From Limnoperna fortunei (taxonomy: Eukaryota > Mollusca > Bivalvia > Mytilida > Modiolidae): a DNA stretch of 64,000 bases. Below are positions 10,843-24,185 of this stretch, piece by piece. The stretch lies in contig OX104112.1 of the NCBI GenBank assembly GCA_944474755.1, positions 17,696,273 through 17,760,272 on the forward strand, in the 5' to 3' direction. Each line of letters starts with the position of its first letter. The stretch's first letter is position 1. Made by a program: the position numbers and the translations under genes. The notes under the pieces were generated by a model. The model did not search any database. It had not been told where the DNA came from and worked only from the letters and a program-made list of their open reading frames with translations.

Positions 10843-12297
10843 TAGACACCCGTCGAGTTACTAATTGCAATGTCTAGGGAAAAGTCAAATACAGGAATAG
10901 GAATCACTACCTATGACTCAGCGAAAATGTTAGATCGTATTTCAGACATAGTGAAATTGTGAAAGTTTGACAGAATATTTACCCGGTGCATTTATGAGGG
11001 ACAGAAGTGTCACTTTATTTGAAATAAAGGTAAATTTTCTAGGATAAGTCAAAATCATCAAATTTAGCATGTTTAATATAGCCGAAGAGTCCAAAAGCAA
11101 TGGTGGTCCAACACCTGTAAGAGGCAATACATTGTAGACAAGTATATCAACTTCTATTACTTTTTATAAAAATGGTACAGAAACAAGGTGAATCACCAAG
11201 ACAATCATTTAAATTGCTTATTAGAGCCAAAACCTACGTGGATGTCCAATATTAGCCTTAACATGATATTATGTAATATTTTATCAGATTTTGGGAAAAA
11301 TAGTGGTTCACTGGTAATCACTTAGTAGAATATGCTTTAATTTAAATAAACTCCTGTTTAAGGTTTTTGATGTAATGAATGGGTCAAAATGTATAAAACT
11401 AGATCTGGTAGACATTTTAGTCTGCAGCAAAATAGTGTATTTAAGATGAATTTGTAAATTTTACACCTATGGCTTACATGTAAGTCGGTTACATTGCTGG
11501 CGTGGGCTAAAATTAGTTATTTTCTAATCTGATGCATGCTGGGGGTCAATTTGTTAGTAAACTAGTAACCATATACAATAATTTTACTTGTTAAGATAAT
11601 AGGGCATTGAGAGATGATAGTACTTCTGTAAAAAATTCCTTAAAAATAAGCAGTAATGGGAATTTTCCAATGTTTGCAATTTCATACCAAAAGCAAGATA
11701 TATTATTGTGTTTCTTTTTATGCCAGTTTGTACTTTAGTGGGGTTCCTTTTAGTAAGGACTGTCCATATGACTATTAAGCTTAATAGAACAGTGACCGCA
11801 TTAAATGAAATTAATAAATGTTTAGTCTCAGTTTAGAAACTATTAATATACACCTCAAAAATATAGTACATTTGAATATCAATATATTTAAATTTGAACT
11901 CAAAAAATTTCTCAGGATGGTCTAGGTGCATATTTAGGACAGTTTTATACTATTTTTCTTAATTGAAATGTATTTCAAGGGATACAAGTCTTATTCCAAC
12001 AGTTTGAAGGCACTCTGAATCTTACTTTGAAAAAAGGGGAAGTGAAATAAACTAAAAAAATGCTAAATTTATTATAAAATTATGTAATTAGTGCCTTTCT
12101 ATGTGTGAAATAAGTTCATTTGTGTTGGATGTCGATTGCAAAGCTTGCCATTTACATCTACAACTAAGAAATTGAAAAAATAAGGAATAATGTATTTCTT
12201 GATCGCCAAGCTAATTTTTCATGATCATGCGCGTGTGAGGTCTTTGTTTTTTTTTTATGCATTTCTTGAAAACCGCTTAATGGAATTCAACAAAATA
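10843..12297 (+). repeat. 1.46-kb dispersed repeat, copy 1
   Basis: Aligns almost end to end with 12,416-13,879, starting TAGACACCCGTCGAGTTACT and ending near GAAAACCGCTTAATGGAATT. Divergence is mostly point changes and small indels. No conserved open frame runs through both copies and there are no terminal inverted repeats, so this is a noncoding repeat or part of a larger retroelement. Confidence 0.92.
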
Positions 12298-12383
12298 TAG
12301 ACAAAGACAACACAAAAACCAAAAACACAAAGAAACAGAAAGAGAGTCACCCGAACCCAATAATTACCATTGTTGCAATCAGG

Positions 12384-13879
12384 TGCTCCGGACGAGTAAG
12401 CAGTGCCTTCCTCTAATAGACACCCGTCGAGTTACTCATTGTCATGCCTAGGATAAAGTCAAATCCAGGAATAGGAATCACTACCTATGACTCAGCGAAA
12501 ATGTCAGATCGTATTTGAGACATTGTGAAATTGTGAACTTTTGACAGAATATTGACCCGGTGCATTTATATGGGACAGAAGTGTCACTTTATCTGAAATA
12601 AATGTACATTTTATTTTCTAGGATAAGTCAAAATCATCAACTTTAACATGCTTAATATAGCCGAAGAGTCCAAAAACAATGGTGGTCCTACACCTGTAAG
12701 AGGCAATACATTGTGGACAGGTATATAAACTTCTATTACTTTTGATATAAATGGTACAGAAACAAGGTGAATCAACAAGACAATCGTTTTAATTGCTTAT
12801 CAGAGCCAAAAACCTATGCCGATGTCAAATATTAGTCTTAACATGATATTATGTAATATTTTATCAGATTTTGGGAAAAATAGTGGTTCACTGGTAATCA
12901 CTTAGTAGAATATGCTTTAATTTAAATAGACTCCTGTTTAAGGTTTTGATGTAATGAATGGATCAAAATGTATAAAACTAAAACTGGTAGACATTCTAGT
13001 ATGCAGCAAAATAGTGCATTTAAGATGAATTTGTAAATTTTACACCTGTGGCTTACATGTAAGTCGGTTACATTGCTGGCATGGGTCAATATTAAATGAT
13101 TTATTTTCCAATCTTTCTAGTCTGATGCATGTCGGGGTTAAATTTGTTAGTAACCTAGTAACAAAATACAATAATTGGACTTTTTAGGATTATTGGGCCT
13201 TGCGATGATAGTACTTCTGTCAAAAATTCCTTAAAAACGAGCAGTAATGGGAAATTTTCCAATTTTTGCAATTTCATACCAAAGCAAGATATAATTTTGT
13301 TTCTTTGATGCCAGTTTGTACTTCAGTGGGATTTCTATTAGTAAGGACTGTTCATATGACTATTAAGCTTAATAGAACAGTGACCGAATTAAATAATTTT
13401 AATAAATTTTTAGTCTCAGTTTAGAAACTATTAATATACACCTCAAAAATATAGTACATTTGAATATCAATAAATTTAAATTTGAACTAAAAAAATTTCT
13501 TAGGATGGTCTAGTTGCATAATTAGGATATTTTATACTATTTTTCTTAATTGGAATGTATTTCAAGGGATAAAAGTCTAATTCCAACAATTTGAAGGCAC
13601 TCTGAAAAAAGGGGGATGTGAAATAAACTAACAAAATGCAAAATTTATGATAAAATTATGTAATTATGTAATTAGTGCCTTTCTAGGTGTGAAATAAGTT
13701 CATTTGTGTTGGATGTCGATTGCAAAGCTTGCCATTTACATCTACAACTAAGAAATTGAAAAAATAAGGAATAATGTATTTCTTGATCGCCAAGCTAATT
13801 TTTCATGATCATGCGCGTGTGAGGTCTTTGTTTTTTTTTATGCATTTCTTGAAAACCGCTTAATGGAATTCAACAAAAT
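12384..13879 (+). repeat. 1.46-kb dispersed repeat, copy 2
   Basis: Second copy, direct orientation. It carries an extra 5' piece, GGTGCTCCGGACGAGTAAGC (12,391-12,410), which I recall as a motif widespread in mussel sequences. The 3' conserved block, with TTCATGATCATGCGCGTGTG, is the best preserved part and matches copy 1 nearly perfectly. Confidence 0.92.
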
Positions 13880-13979
13880 TGTAGAATTTGTTTCGAATAA
13901 CATACATGTAAGACTAGGAAAAATTTTATTTTTATTTGTTGAATAAAAACATCTCCTGTAAGAGATAATAGACAGGCAT

Positions 13980-14462
13980 AAAAACCTCTATCATTTTAAT
14001 TGCTTATCAGAGCCAAAACCTATACCGATGTCAAATTTCAGCCTTAACATGGTATTATGTCATATTTTATCAGATTTTAGGGAAAATAGTGATAGTGGTA
14101 ATCACTTAGCAGAATATGCTTTAATTTAAATAAACTCCTGTTTTAGGTTTTGGATGTAATGAAGGGGTCAAAATGTATAAACTTGAACTGGTAGACATTC
14201 TGGTATGCAGCAAAACAGTGTATTTAAGATGGACTTGTCAATTTTACCGGTTTAAGTCGGTAACATTGCTGGCATGGGTTAATACTAACATTATTTATTT
14301 TCTTATCTGATGCATGCTCGGGGTCAATTTGTCAGTAAACTAATAACCATATACAATAATAGTACTTGTTAAGATAATAGGCCTTGAGATGATAGTACTT
14401 CTGTCAAAAATTCCTTAAAAATGAGGAGTAATAGGAAATTTTCCAATTTTTGCAATTTCATG
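13980..14462 (+). repeat. 1.46-kb dispersed repeat, partial copy 3
   Basis: Corresponds to the middle of the unit, from TTTTAATTGCTTATCAGAGC to the AATTTTTGCAATTTCAT region. It is more diverged than copies 1 and 2 are from each other, so it is probably older. Confidence 0.88.
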
Positions 14463-14858
14463 CTTTATTTAGTATAGTAAAACAGGAATCGGTCTGTTTT
14501 GTTCTTTCTTGTTCATTGGTCTAAGAGCAGTCTTCAAATTTTGACAGGATTTTTTCCTCTTGTCCGATGGTTTGCTTATAAGTTGGAACACTTCCCGAAA
14601 GAAATATTTTAACTCAGAGTTTTCCTGTCTTACATGTATGCAAGTAGGTATGGTAAAATTGATAATATAGTACTTATAGAGTAGTCCAACAAACAGGACA
14701 AATCTGAACTGATATTTGTTTAGGTCTTATTAAGGTTTAGTCCTGGTTTGCCCACATTTAATTAGCTTTATAATCAAAAAAGTTAAATAAAAAAAAGACA
14801 ATGGTTTCACTGACCATGAAGATCTAAAGTCTGTTCTTTTTAATAGGTACAAAATGTA

Positions 14859-15985
14859 AAGCCAAAGTTGACAAAAAGCCATATTTATTGATATTAATAA
14901 TTCATTCATTTATATTAGTAAATCATTTATTAATATCAATAATTCATTTATTGATATCAATAATACATTTATTGATATTAATAATTCATTTGTTAATATC
15001 AATAATACATTTATTAATATCAATATTTCGTAGAGTTATTAATATTAATAATGTATTTATTGATAATAATAATTCATTTATTGATATCAATAAATCATTT
15101 ATTAATATTAATAACTCATTTATTGATATCAAATATGTATTTATTGATATCAATAAATCGGCGAATTATTAATATCAATAAAGCGCTTAAATGAGAACAG
15201 AGCAAGTGCTCCCTGTTGTCAAAACAACATGCAAAAGCGTTTATGACGTAATAATTACATCAATGTCCTAGGCTTCCAGCTATATGGCGGATGCAATACG
15301 CCGGGTTGCGAAGGAAGCGAAGGCTTGGCTCCCCTCCAGTCTCAATCTAATACTAGTACATGTAGCTCAGCTGACTATTTTGTCAGATCCAATGTAATTA
15401 TTACTTAGTGCAGCAGTGTCTCTTCAATCTGCCCTTTTTACTTGAGTGTACAGTACACAAAGGAGAATTCATTATTTTCTACACAAACGGTTAGGCGACT
15501 AGGATTTGAATTATTAATATTAATAAATGATTTATTGATATTATTAACAATAATTATTGATATTAATAAATGAATTATTAATATAAATAGATCAATTATT
15601 AATATATATAAATGAATTATTAATATTAACGAACGATTTGTTCATAGTAATAAATGAATTCTTAATATCAATAAATGAATTATTAATATCAATAAATCAG
15701 TTCATTTTATTAATATGAACAAATGAATTATTGATATTATTAAAGGAATTATTGATATTAATAAAGGATTTATTGATATTAATAATGGAATTATAAATAT
15801 TAATAATTCCATTGAGAATTATTAATATCTATAATTTGAATTATTGATATTAATAAATCAAATTATTTATATCAATAAATAGTTATGATATTAATAAATA
15901 ATTATTGACATTAATAAATGAATTATTGATATGAATAAATCAATTATTAATATCAATAAATACGGCTTTTTGTCCACTTGGGCTT
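14859..15985. mobile_element. Foldback element with AT-rich satellite arms
   Basis: The two ends are inverted: AAGCCAAAGTTGACAAAAAG on the left and, read on the other strand, AAGCCCAAGTGGACAAAAAG on the right. Each is followed by an array of a unit close to ATTCATTTATTGATATCAAT. The left array (14,884-15,180) and the right array (15,510-15,962) are in opposite orientation. The centre (15,180-15,510) is ordinary non-repetitive sequence with no recognisable protein. This is the architecture of foldback transposons, whose long inverted repeats contain internal tandem repeats. No unambiguous target duplication is visible. Confidence 0.8.
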
Positions 15986-18200
15986 GCCATAGTATACAGT
16001 TTTCATGTGACACCCTTTTTAATCATACATGTACTTGCTAATCATTTTTGCAATTGCCAGTAAAACACTAATTGTTATCAATTGTATGGTACAAAGGAAA
16101 AGAAATATAATAAAAATTGTTGATAATTTCTATAGGATTTGTAGGCCTTGTACTTTGATTATGTTTGCTTGTTATGTTAGTTTTTAATTTACATGTATTA
16201 TAAAGCAAAATGTGTCTTACAATTGTAAACCATAACTGAAGAGCAATAACCCTTTTACAAAATGTAAGGAGTCATTTGATACTTTCGGACCAATAGAGTG
16301 ATTTACGAATGGTCGGACAATTGATTGATTGCTGTGTCCAGCGAGCAATATTCCAGTAATATTGAACCAACTATGTGATTTGTACATTGACTTGTTGATC
16401 ATTTTTTGCAATTGACAATGTCAATATAACTATTATACATGTAGATTTCAAATTATCTGATTATGTTGCAAAAAACACAAAATTTTGGCAAAATTAATGG
16501 ACAATAACTCCTGTTTACAGTAACGTCATTACACAAGATTAATCAAGAGCTTGATGTGTCAGGTATATGTAGCTACACTGCATTATAATTTGTTGATAAA
16601 TTTCTAAACCAATTTGTGGATTTCTATTGTTAGTAACAGCAACAAAGATGGTCCCCGATTCACCACACATGATACAGATTAAAAACGAGGCACCTTAAGG
16701 GTGAATGGGGCCAAGTTTAATAACAAGTATGGAAACGGATAAATGTCTTGCTTGCATTCCGAATCAGAAGTGAAACAAATTACTACATGAGCAATATATT
16801 ATATGAATATCAATGGTTAACTTAAATGGTTAATTTAGGTGCCCGCTTTTTGGTAAAAATTAGTGTAAAATGTCTATTTTTTGCCATTTTTCATAATTTT
16901 AACCAATTTGCTCCAATATGAGTCATCAGCTTTCATTTTAGCCATAAATGTATGACAATAATTTTAGACCATTTTACATTTACGTTGGGTAAAACGTTTA
17001 AGTGGTAACGACTACTGATAACATTATCGACAACCTACAGCCATTTTGTAAATTAAGAAATTTAATTTAACTGTCGAAAAGATAGTTTAAATTTTACAAC
17101 ATGTTTTAAAAAATGATTATTAATTATTTAAAGTATTTCATAAGTTCTGCACTTAAAATAAGTTTCCGTGAATACTCTAGTTCCAGTACTGTTAGATCTT
17201 TGGTATAAAATAAATAACTTTACAATACATGTACATGTATATATACCACTCCAATGACCCAGCTTTAGAATTTGCCACTCAGTTGGTCAAAATACATGTC
17301 GATGCACCTAGCATGTCCTTTTCAGATCGTGTTAAGAGTAAAAAAATACATGAATATTTTATAATTCTAATATAGTTTACATCAATGAACAGTGGTTTTG
17401 ATATCTGTTACTATAACAATGTATAGGTCAAACGTTACAACCATTTGCACCCTAAACTCATTGATGTCACAAGAAGCCGGTTTTCTCAGCAGCAATGAAT
17501 CACAGCATCTTGTTTTTATTATGCCATACAGAATAATACTAGTAAGTCTGTTTAAGGTAACATGATAGAAAAAAATAGGGTAGGTTCATTTAATTTTATT
17601 TTTTCATTTAATTTTTTTTTTTGTCATTTTTTTGAATGCGTAAACCTATTTCTATAGAAATAGGGTGAATTAATTGTCTTACTATGAAGTAGTTATTTGT
17701 TTTAATTAAAAAAAGCAGATTATACTGAAGTAAATTTAAATAGATAAAGATCTAAGCATCAATAAAAAATCAAAGTATTCATGATTTCGACTGTCTATCC
17801 ATACTATTACTTTAGATTCTGTCAGACACACATAGTATATTTCTATCTACATGTAAATGTATAAAGGAGAATAGTGGAATATATCAAAACTGGTCTGCTA
17901 GTTAATGTTAAGAATTGAGTGTATGAGTGCTTAATTTATGTCTCTTCCCACCTGCAATCAAGACTTGGAAGGCATCTTTGTTTTTTGGTGGCAGCATTTG
18001 CAGCAGCATTGACAACATCTATGCATGCAGCTTAATTTTTATCTGATTCCACACACAGGAAACTTAAATTTTTAATTGGGAAGTTTGAATTCCCATAAAG
18101 TTAAATTTGGTGAAATTCAATATTATGATGAAAAAAGAATCAATTGTCAAACGCAAAAAAAAGACAAATACAATTTAATGAACTGTGACTTTGTTGGGAC
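15986..18200. other. Intergenic, no recognised gene
   Basis: AT-rich. At about 16,320-16,360 a weak match to TGATTGATTGCTGTGTCCAG resembles the 5' end of the element at 18,214, suggesting an eroded related copy. No supported exons. Confidence 0.55.
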
Positions 18201-18643
18201 CCTTATGTGTATTGATTGATTTATTGATTGGATGTTTGCTTTACGTCCAGCGAGCAGTATTTCAGCTATATTCAGGACCGGAACAAGTTAACAAGCAATA
18301 AATCAATGGAAAAGGGATGGGATGGGACACCGGGAACACAATTTTGACTGCCATTGGAAAAGTATGGAGTATTGGGTAGGGTCAGAGAATTTAGCCTTTT
18401 GTAGCGGCTACAACGAGCCTACTCTTTTTCGAAATCTACAAAAGCGGTCTTTTTCGTGCAAGGAGCGTGGCACTCTCCAAACACGTTACCCACTATGGTC
18501 CGTGGCCAGGCTTTCCGTATTATGACCTGACAACTTCCCAACGAGAGGGTCTCCCCTATGCGCCACCCGGGAACGCGCTGGGCTCCTCTGGGGGTCGAGC
18601 ACTGGGAACCATCCCAGTATAGTCCCAGTCCCTATGTGTACTG
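18201..18643 (+). mobile_element. GC-rich retroposon-like repeat
   Basis: A block much more GC-rich than its surroundings starts TGATTGATTTATTGATTGGA and contains TTACGTCCAGCGAGCAGTAT. It is flanked by near-identical short direct repeats (CCTTATGTGTATTG and CCTATGTGTACTG), which look like target duplications. A short open frame inside (18,322-18,525) has no recognisable motif. It may be a SINE-like or other retroposed sequence; the family is not known to me. Confidence 0.55.
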
Positions 18644-21600
18644 TGTTATTAAATATTAAATTGTATTTAACAAATTTAAAACTTACCAGTATAAGACATC
18701 CTGCACAAGGCTGGGGACATCTGTCGTAGTCTGCGTAACAATTAGTTAAGTTTCATCTATCAAATTTAAAACTACTAAAACATCCTGCTCACGGCTCAGG
18801 ACATCTGATTTAGTCCGCATAACCATTAGTAAAATTTTACTTTTAATTTACTGCATCTTTATTATCCATAAAACCTTAGTCAAACCTCCATGCACTCGGG
18901 CATTGTTCTAGGATTCCCATTTCCCGTCACGCGTGGAAAGTGATTTCTCAGCACGGGAAAGCTATTTTTATTGTCCGTGGGCAAGTACATATTAAAAGTC
19001 GCGATTCTTGAAAAAAAGCTCATACTTGCCCTGTCATGATACACAAATACCTTAATTTTGTTCAGCAGTTTTATTTTGAAAACTCAAGATAAATTGAAAA
19101 AATCAAGTGTGGATGACCGTTTTCCTTTTAATTTCATCAATGTTATACAGGTGCTTGTAATTCGAGTTTTCACCACTGCTGCAAAACATTTTTGACATCA
19201 AGTATGAATGGAATAGTACCAAATCAAACTCTGTAAACTGGCAAAATCCGGTTTTTGGAGGAACAATTTCAGTTTTGTTTGTTTTTAGTTTGAATTGTAT
19301 TTAAATGAATTGAATAATATTTTATTGTTTTTTCTTACCCACATTGACTGATTCAAAAATATATGAGGGATGAAAATTTATGAAATTTTTTTATGTACAA
19401 ATATGTGTACAATATATTTTGTGATTATGGGGATTTTGTAAAAATACATATTTACAACAAGAAACCTAAGCCATCTTCTTAAACAGAACTGCACAATAGT
19501 TGTACAAAAAGAAAATTCATCAATTTTATTTGTGTATTTTGAAAAAAAATACAAATATATGCAATCACCATATCGTGATACTAAACATTTTTTGACAGAC
19601 ATGTTTTTTTTTAAAGATATAAGGCCTCAATCTTTCAAATCTAGAAACAAATGTCAGTATGTAATTCAGAACGTTATCCCGTCTGTATGATTTAAGCCTG
19701 AATAATAAATAAGCATTTTTTTTTACAGAAAATAGTTTTGATGTAGAATATTTATAGTCAAAGATGGTTACTCTATGAACGTTAGGTCACTTATGTTTTA
19801 AAAGCTGTATGTGATTTTAAAGCTTATAATTTCTACTTTATAATAAGCTTTTAAAGTTTGTTAATATCTTTATTACTTCAAAAGTTATGACCATTTATAT
19901 ATAGAAAATGTCCCTTCCTGGTTTTCTTCGTCCTTTTTTGAGACCAACCCGCAAATTTCATTCTCTTCCGGTAAACAATCACTCATGAGTAACATGTTCA
20001 TTCTTAGTTTATACAATGTTAATGCGTAAATTCTTAATTTGTACAATGTTAATGCTTACTTTGTAAGCGATTTTGAAAAATTTGTAAATAGCTACAAAAA
20101 AAGATAATAGTAAACTATATATATGAAATTGAAATACTAGTATTTAAGAAATATACAAAGAACGAATGAAAAACTACTGAAACAATATAATGCTGTACAG
20201 GCCTCGCGAATTTTAATTCCTCAGTGGAGGAAATTGGGTGTCTCCGCGGTCTCTTCGCGGTCCTCTCCACCGCGACTCGCGATCGCGACTTGCCGGTAGA
20301 GTGCCAGTTTATGTTATTAAATGTCAAAGCTCAATACTTATGACAATATACACATTAATTACTATGACAACAAGAAGCCATTTGAATTTCTGGCTTTCTT
20401 CATTACTCCAACACCTTTTATATACATGTAGTACCTCGTGTTGTAATAATTAGTTGTTTTAAAATTATAATGAGTCAAGTAATTTAGGGTTTCACATTAA
20501 CTCTAGATTTATTATAAATACTTAACCGAGTTCTATACTATCAAACACTTTCCTAAATGGCAACTTACCGTACGTTATCAGAAAGAGCCAACACATTTTC
20601 TCGTAAAGTATACTACTGACAACAAACTACAAGTGCGAAACAGGATACACATCAAATAGGAAGAATCTGTAAGTTGCTATTTATTTGATTTTATATGCTA
20701 GACTTGGTCGTTGTGTATCGTGGTACATTTTGTAAAAATGTATGTTGGTTTAATAGTTTTCGATAACGGTGATAAATAAATTCATCATTACTTAGCTAAC
20801 AGGTCATGATATCCCCGATTATTTTTTTATTTTTATAAGGTTTAACACCACTTACGCCATATCATAGCGTACCTGTACTATTAAGTAAAGTTTTTATGTG
20901 GCTTCTTCATGTTATCAAGTAAAAACTATTTAGTACGTGTAATAAAAATTACACGTTAGATTATTGTAAAAACGTCCGGAAATGTGTGTTGAGCAGCCGG
21001 TATATTTTTCAGCTATATCGAAGGGTATAATACAGAATTTATTTGCTTTACTATGTCTTTATCTTGTCAAATTTTCAATACTGAGCATATGTAACACGGA
21101 ATAAGTAAATTATTATTTACAGTATTTAAATAATATTTAAATTATATCAAAGTTGCTTCTCAAAAAGTAAAGTATTTTAAAAGTCAAAACAACATTTCGA
21201 ACATTTACTTGTAATCCTGAGTTTGCAGTATTTTATTTATTTTCTTTTTATAAACTGTAAGATGTGTAGCAATTGAATAAAATATTGGTGCGAGTTAATT
21301 ATGCCACTCTTGCTTTATGTCACCTGTGTTGTATTAAAATGAGCATGACAAATTTATAATTGTGCCGCTCGGTACAGTTGTATTTAATGTAATGTATCTG
21401 ACTTTTCACTTTTATATCAATTATAGTTTTATATAAATGTAAACAAATGTGTTCAATTACTAGTGTAAAAAGTTACTTGCAATGTTAACATCTCATGTAA
21501 TTAATTTATGACAAGGTAAAATAGCCACAGGCAAAAAATCTAAAGTTTAAAAATATATGTAATTATAATATGGATTCTTCATGTATTACCTAATTAAGAT

Positions 21601-21838
21601 GTGTATTTTACCTGCTCCAAAAGGTAAATATCCCCAGGGCAAAACAAGTTAAGAAATATATGCACTTTTGCTAACTATAAACAGATGTCATTTATGCAAT
21701 CATTAATGTTCACCTGTATTACCTATTTAAAACAAATAACATCAGAATAAATCCCATAAATTCCTATCTATATTAAAATCTGTACTGGTACTAGTAATTT
21801 CCCACAACTGCCAGATGTGTAGGTCTTTTATAATTGAC
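18644..21838. other. Intergenic with one CpG-rich patch
   Basis: No recognised gene. Bases about 20,225-20,300 are conspicuously CpG-rich in an AT-rich setting and contain the perfect palindrome TCGCGATCGCGA. This could be a fragment of a CpG-rich repeat or a small promoter; no exon can be attached to it. Confidence 0.5.
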
Positions 21839-21842
21839 ATAA

Positions 21843-22192
21843 CAACAATTATTTTCCACAGTTAAACGGCGTTTTAAAATGCGCCTGAATTTTCGTTTTG
21901 ATAGATCGAATTTCCATAGTAAGTCAGCCATTCTTGTTTCTAAAGAGTTAAATGTTGTTTACAAACGTTCGTCTGCTTTCGTAACGTACAATGGTATTCG
22001 GACAAAAAGCGAGACTTTTCCGCCTCAACTGCAGACAACATTACCCGAAGGATTTGGAATAGACAACAATGGAATTTTTCTAACGTACATTTCCATTCAA
22101 AACAAGGTCAAATTAAGTATGGAAGATCGCTTTATCAAAATGAAAATTTAGCCGCATTTCAAAACGCTCTTTAACTGTGGAAAATAATTGTT
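21843..22192. mobile_element. ~350-bp MITE with ~100-bp inverted arms
   Basis: The left end, CAACAATTATTTTCCACAGT followed by TAAACGGCGTTTTAAAATGC, pairs with the right end, where the same string occurs inverted at about 22,146-22,192. Pairing continues more weakly for about 100 bases per arm (GAATTTTCGTTTTGATAGA versus AAATTTTCATTTTGATAAA). An open frame of 90 codons crosses it (21,879-22,151), but this is expected by chance and shows no motif. Confidence 0.78.
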
Positions 22193-23022
22193 GATTTCAA
22201 AAACTGTATCTGAGATCTACAAAAGGACTACAAACTCGATCAAACGCGGTAAGCAGTTTTCCATTTTGTCAGATAAAACGCATCGGAAAGACACTGTAAC
22301 GTTTACTATAAGAGGATGTAATCGGGCAGGCGGTTACAAAAATCGATTCCAGCTGTAACATAAAGTGTAAAAATTATTTCACAAATATTGGTTTATTATC
22401 ATAATACAGGCTTTGAAGCTACTTTTTGCAAATAATAGGGACTTTTTTAGGGCTAAACTCTCAAAAAATAAAGGCAAATTTGAGGAATTCTTAAACAAAA
22501 ACAAGGGATAAAATGTGATATTTTGGGGGCTTAACAATAGTACAAAAGTTAATTACCAATTCAGAAGACCATTTGGATGATATTTGTGAAAGTATACTAA
22601 AGCTAGCTTCATTTATCTTTAATGTATTTTATGTTTATTTTTTATTGTTATTTTTGAAAGTTTTAAAATTAAAAAAATTAGGATTTTAACCCAAAAAGTA
22701 GGGCCTTTTTAAGGATTTTACAGCTTTAATTAGGAATTTAAGGGCTGTTTGTAAAAATAAGGAAAATTAGGGCTAATATATTGTAATATCAATCATTTCT
22801 GAAGGGTTTCACCATAGATTTAGCTGATTTTACACCTTCCGGTGGATTTTACAATTTCGATGTACCCATAAATATGTACAAATAAAAATAATTTTATTGG
22901 CTGAAACTCATCTACAATAAATGGTTAAGGCCTTTGACAATTATTGAATACAAAATTGAAATTACAACCCATAGATTAGGGTTACTATTATAATAAAATA
23001 TAATATGGATAATACTTATTTA
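22193..23022. other. Intergenic with AGGGC-rich low-complexity stretch
   Basis: Bases about 22,430-22,790 repeat short motifs such as TTAGGGCTAA, AGGGCCTTTTTAAGGA and TTTAAGGGCTG in a degenerate way. No gene is recognised. Confidence 0.5.
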
Positions 23023-23226
23023 TTATACCGGTAAAATACGTACCATCACCTGTTTGTTGTCCAGTTTAATGACTTGTTGATGTTGTAGAGACAGCAGCCA
23101 TGATATGCCCAAGAAAACACAGCTTATGATACAAATGTAGAAAATTTGTTCAAAGAAAATTTTCCGATGTGTGTAAAACGGAAGTTGAACCGAAATACAC
23201 AAAATTAGTAAAATCCACATTGCCAT
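23023..23226 (-). CDS. Hypothetical exon with two hydrophobic segments
   Basis: An ATG-started frame of 67 codons. Residues 2-16 (MWILLILCISVQL region) and about 30-46 (IFYICIISCVFLGISWLL region) are strongly hydrophobic, as in a signal anchor or two short membrane segments. Splice-donor-like GTGATG and GTACGT occur near its 3' end, so it may be a first coding exon. I do not recognise the family. The large TTAA-flanked transposon starts about 120 bases upstream of its ATG. Chance cannot be excluded at this length in AT-rich DNA. Confidence 0.27.
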   Translation of the reverse strand: MAMWILLILCISVQLPFYTHRKIFFEQIFYICIISCVFLGISWLLSLQHQQVIKLDNKQVMVRILPV

Positions 23227-23343
23227 ATTTGTGAAAGAAGGAAGTTAAAAAATCTTATAAAGGTCTACTCGATGTCGGTAAGAAAACGAGGGCAACACGG
23301 AAAAACCACTAAATAGCGTAAGGTTATTTTTTGTATATTTTAT

Positions 23344-23360
23344 TTAAAGGCATACAAGCT
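23344..23360 (+). repeat. Left TTAA target duplication and terminal inverted repeat
   Basis: TTAA (23,344-23,347) followed by AGGCATACAAGCT (23,348-23,360). It is an exact inverted match to 33,167-33,183. Confidence 0.88.
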
Positions 23361-24185
23361 GTCAAAATGTGTGAATTTTAAAGAATGAAAATTTAACTTG
23401 AAATTAAATATTTGTTTATAAATTCGTTGTTTTGCGGACGCAATATTACATCGTACTCGTTCACCAAACAAGAAACCCAATTTTTTCACTCTACAACTTC
23501 GTTTGTTTGGTGCCATGACGCTCATTAATTATTCATTGGAACCGATTACGAAGACTTCCGATTCGATGTTTTGAAACTTGACCATCTTCGCCATGGAAGC
23601 TGAGGTAATTACTTCTACGATGCACTCTTTGAAAAACAGCGATAATTACTTATTTTATTAATTGCATTTCAACTTCAGTGAAATACATGCTTATATAAAT
23701 GTCAATTGACACAAATACAAAGCCTTGTCACAGAAATTCGACGAAAAATTACTTTTATTTGAAAAAATACTTGCAATTTTGTATATTGGGGTACCGTTAG
23801 GGGAAATTGTAATACATGTGCGAAATTTGATAGATTGTCAAACTATTCTTTAGAAATATCTATTCATGATTTTAAAAGATATGTTACTTTTCTTTTTAAT
23901 AGCAATAAACAAAATCTGACTACTTATCAGGGAGTAGTTGTCGCCTTCAAATAGTTCTCGCTACACGATCGTCTGAATTTATGTGAAAAATAAGCGTAAC
24001 TTGTTTTAGATGGGAATAGTGAAATCTATCCAATTAAACTTGGGAAAATAACGGCATCTCAGCAAAATGGCGAGAATTTGATTCTGTTATTTAAATGGAG
24101 AGCCCTGCTACCTGACCAGCAGACTTTAAAAGTACTTTACATTTGTTTTTACATTTTGACAGTCATCTGATGAATCATCAACATA

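Noticed and set aside
14888..15172. 94-codon plus-strand frame of Ile/Asn/Leu/Ser repeats
   Set aside because: It is the in-frame translation of the 24-bp AT-rich satellite in the foldback element arm.
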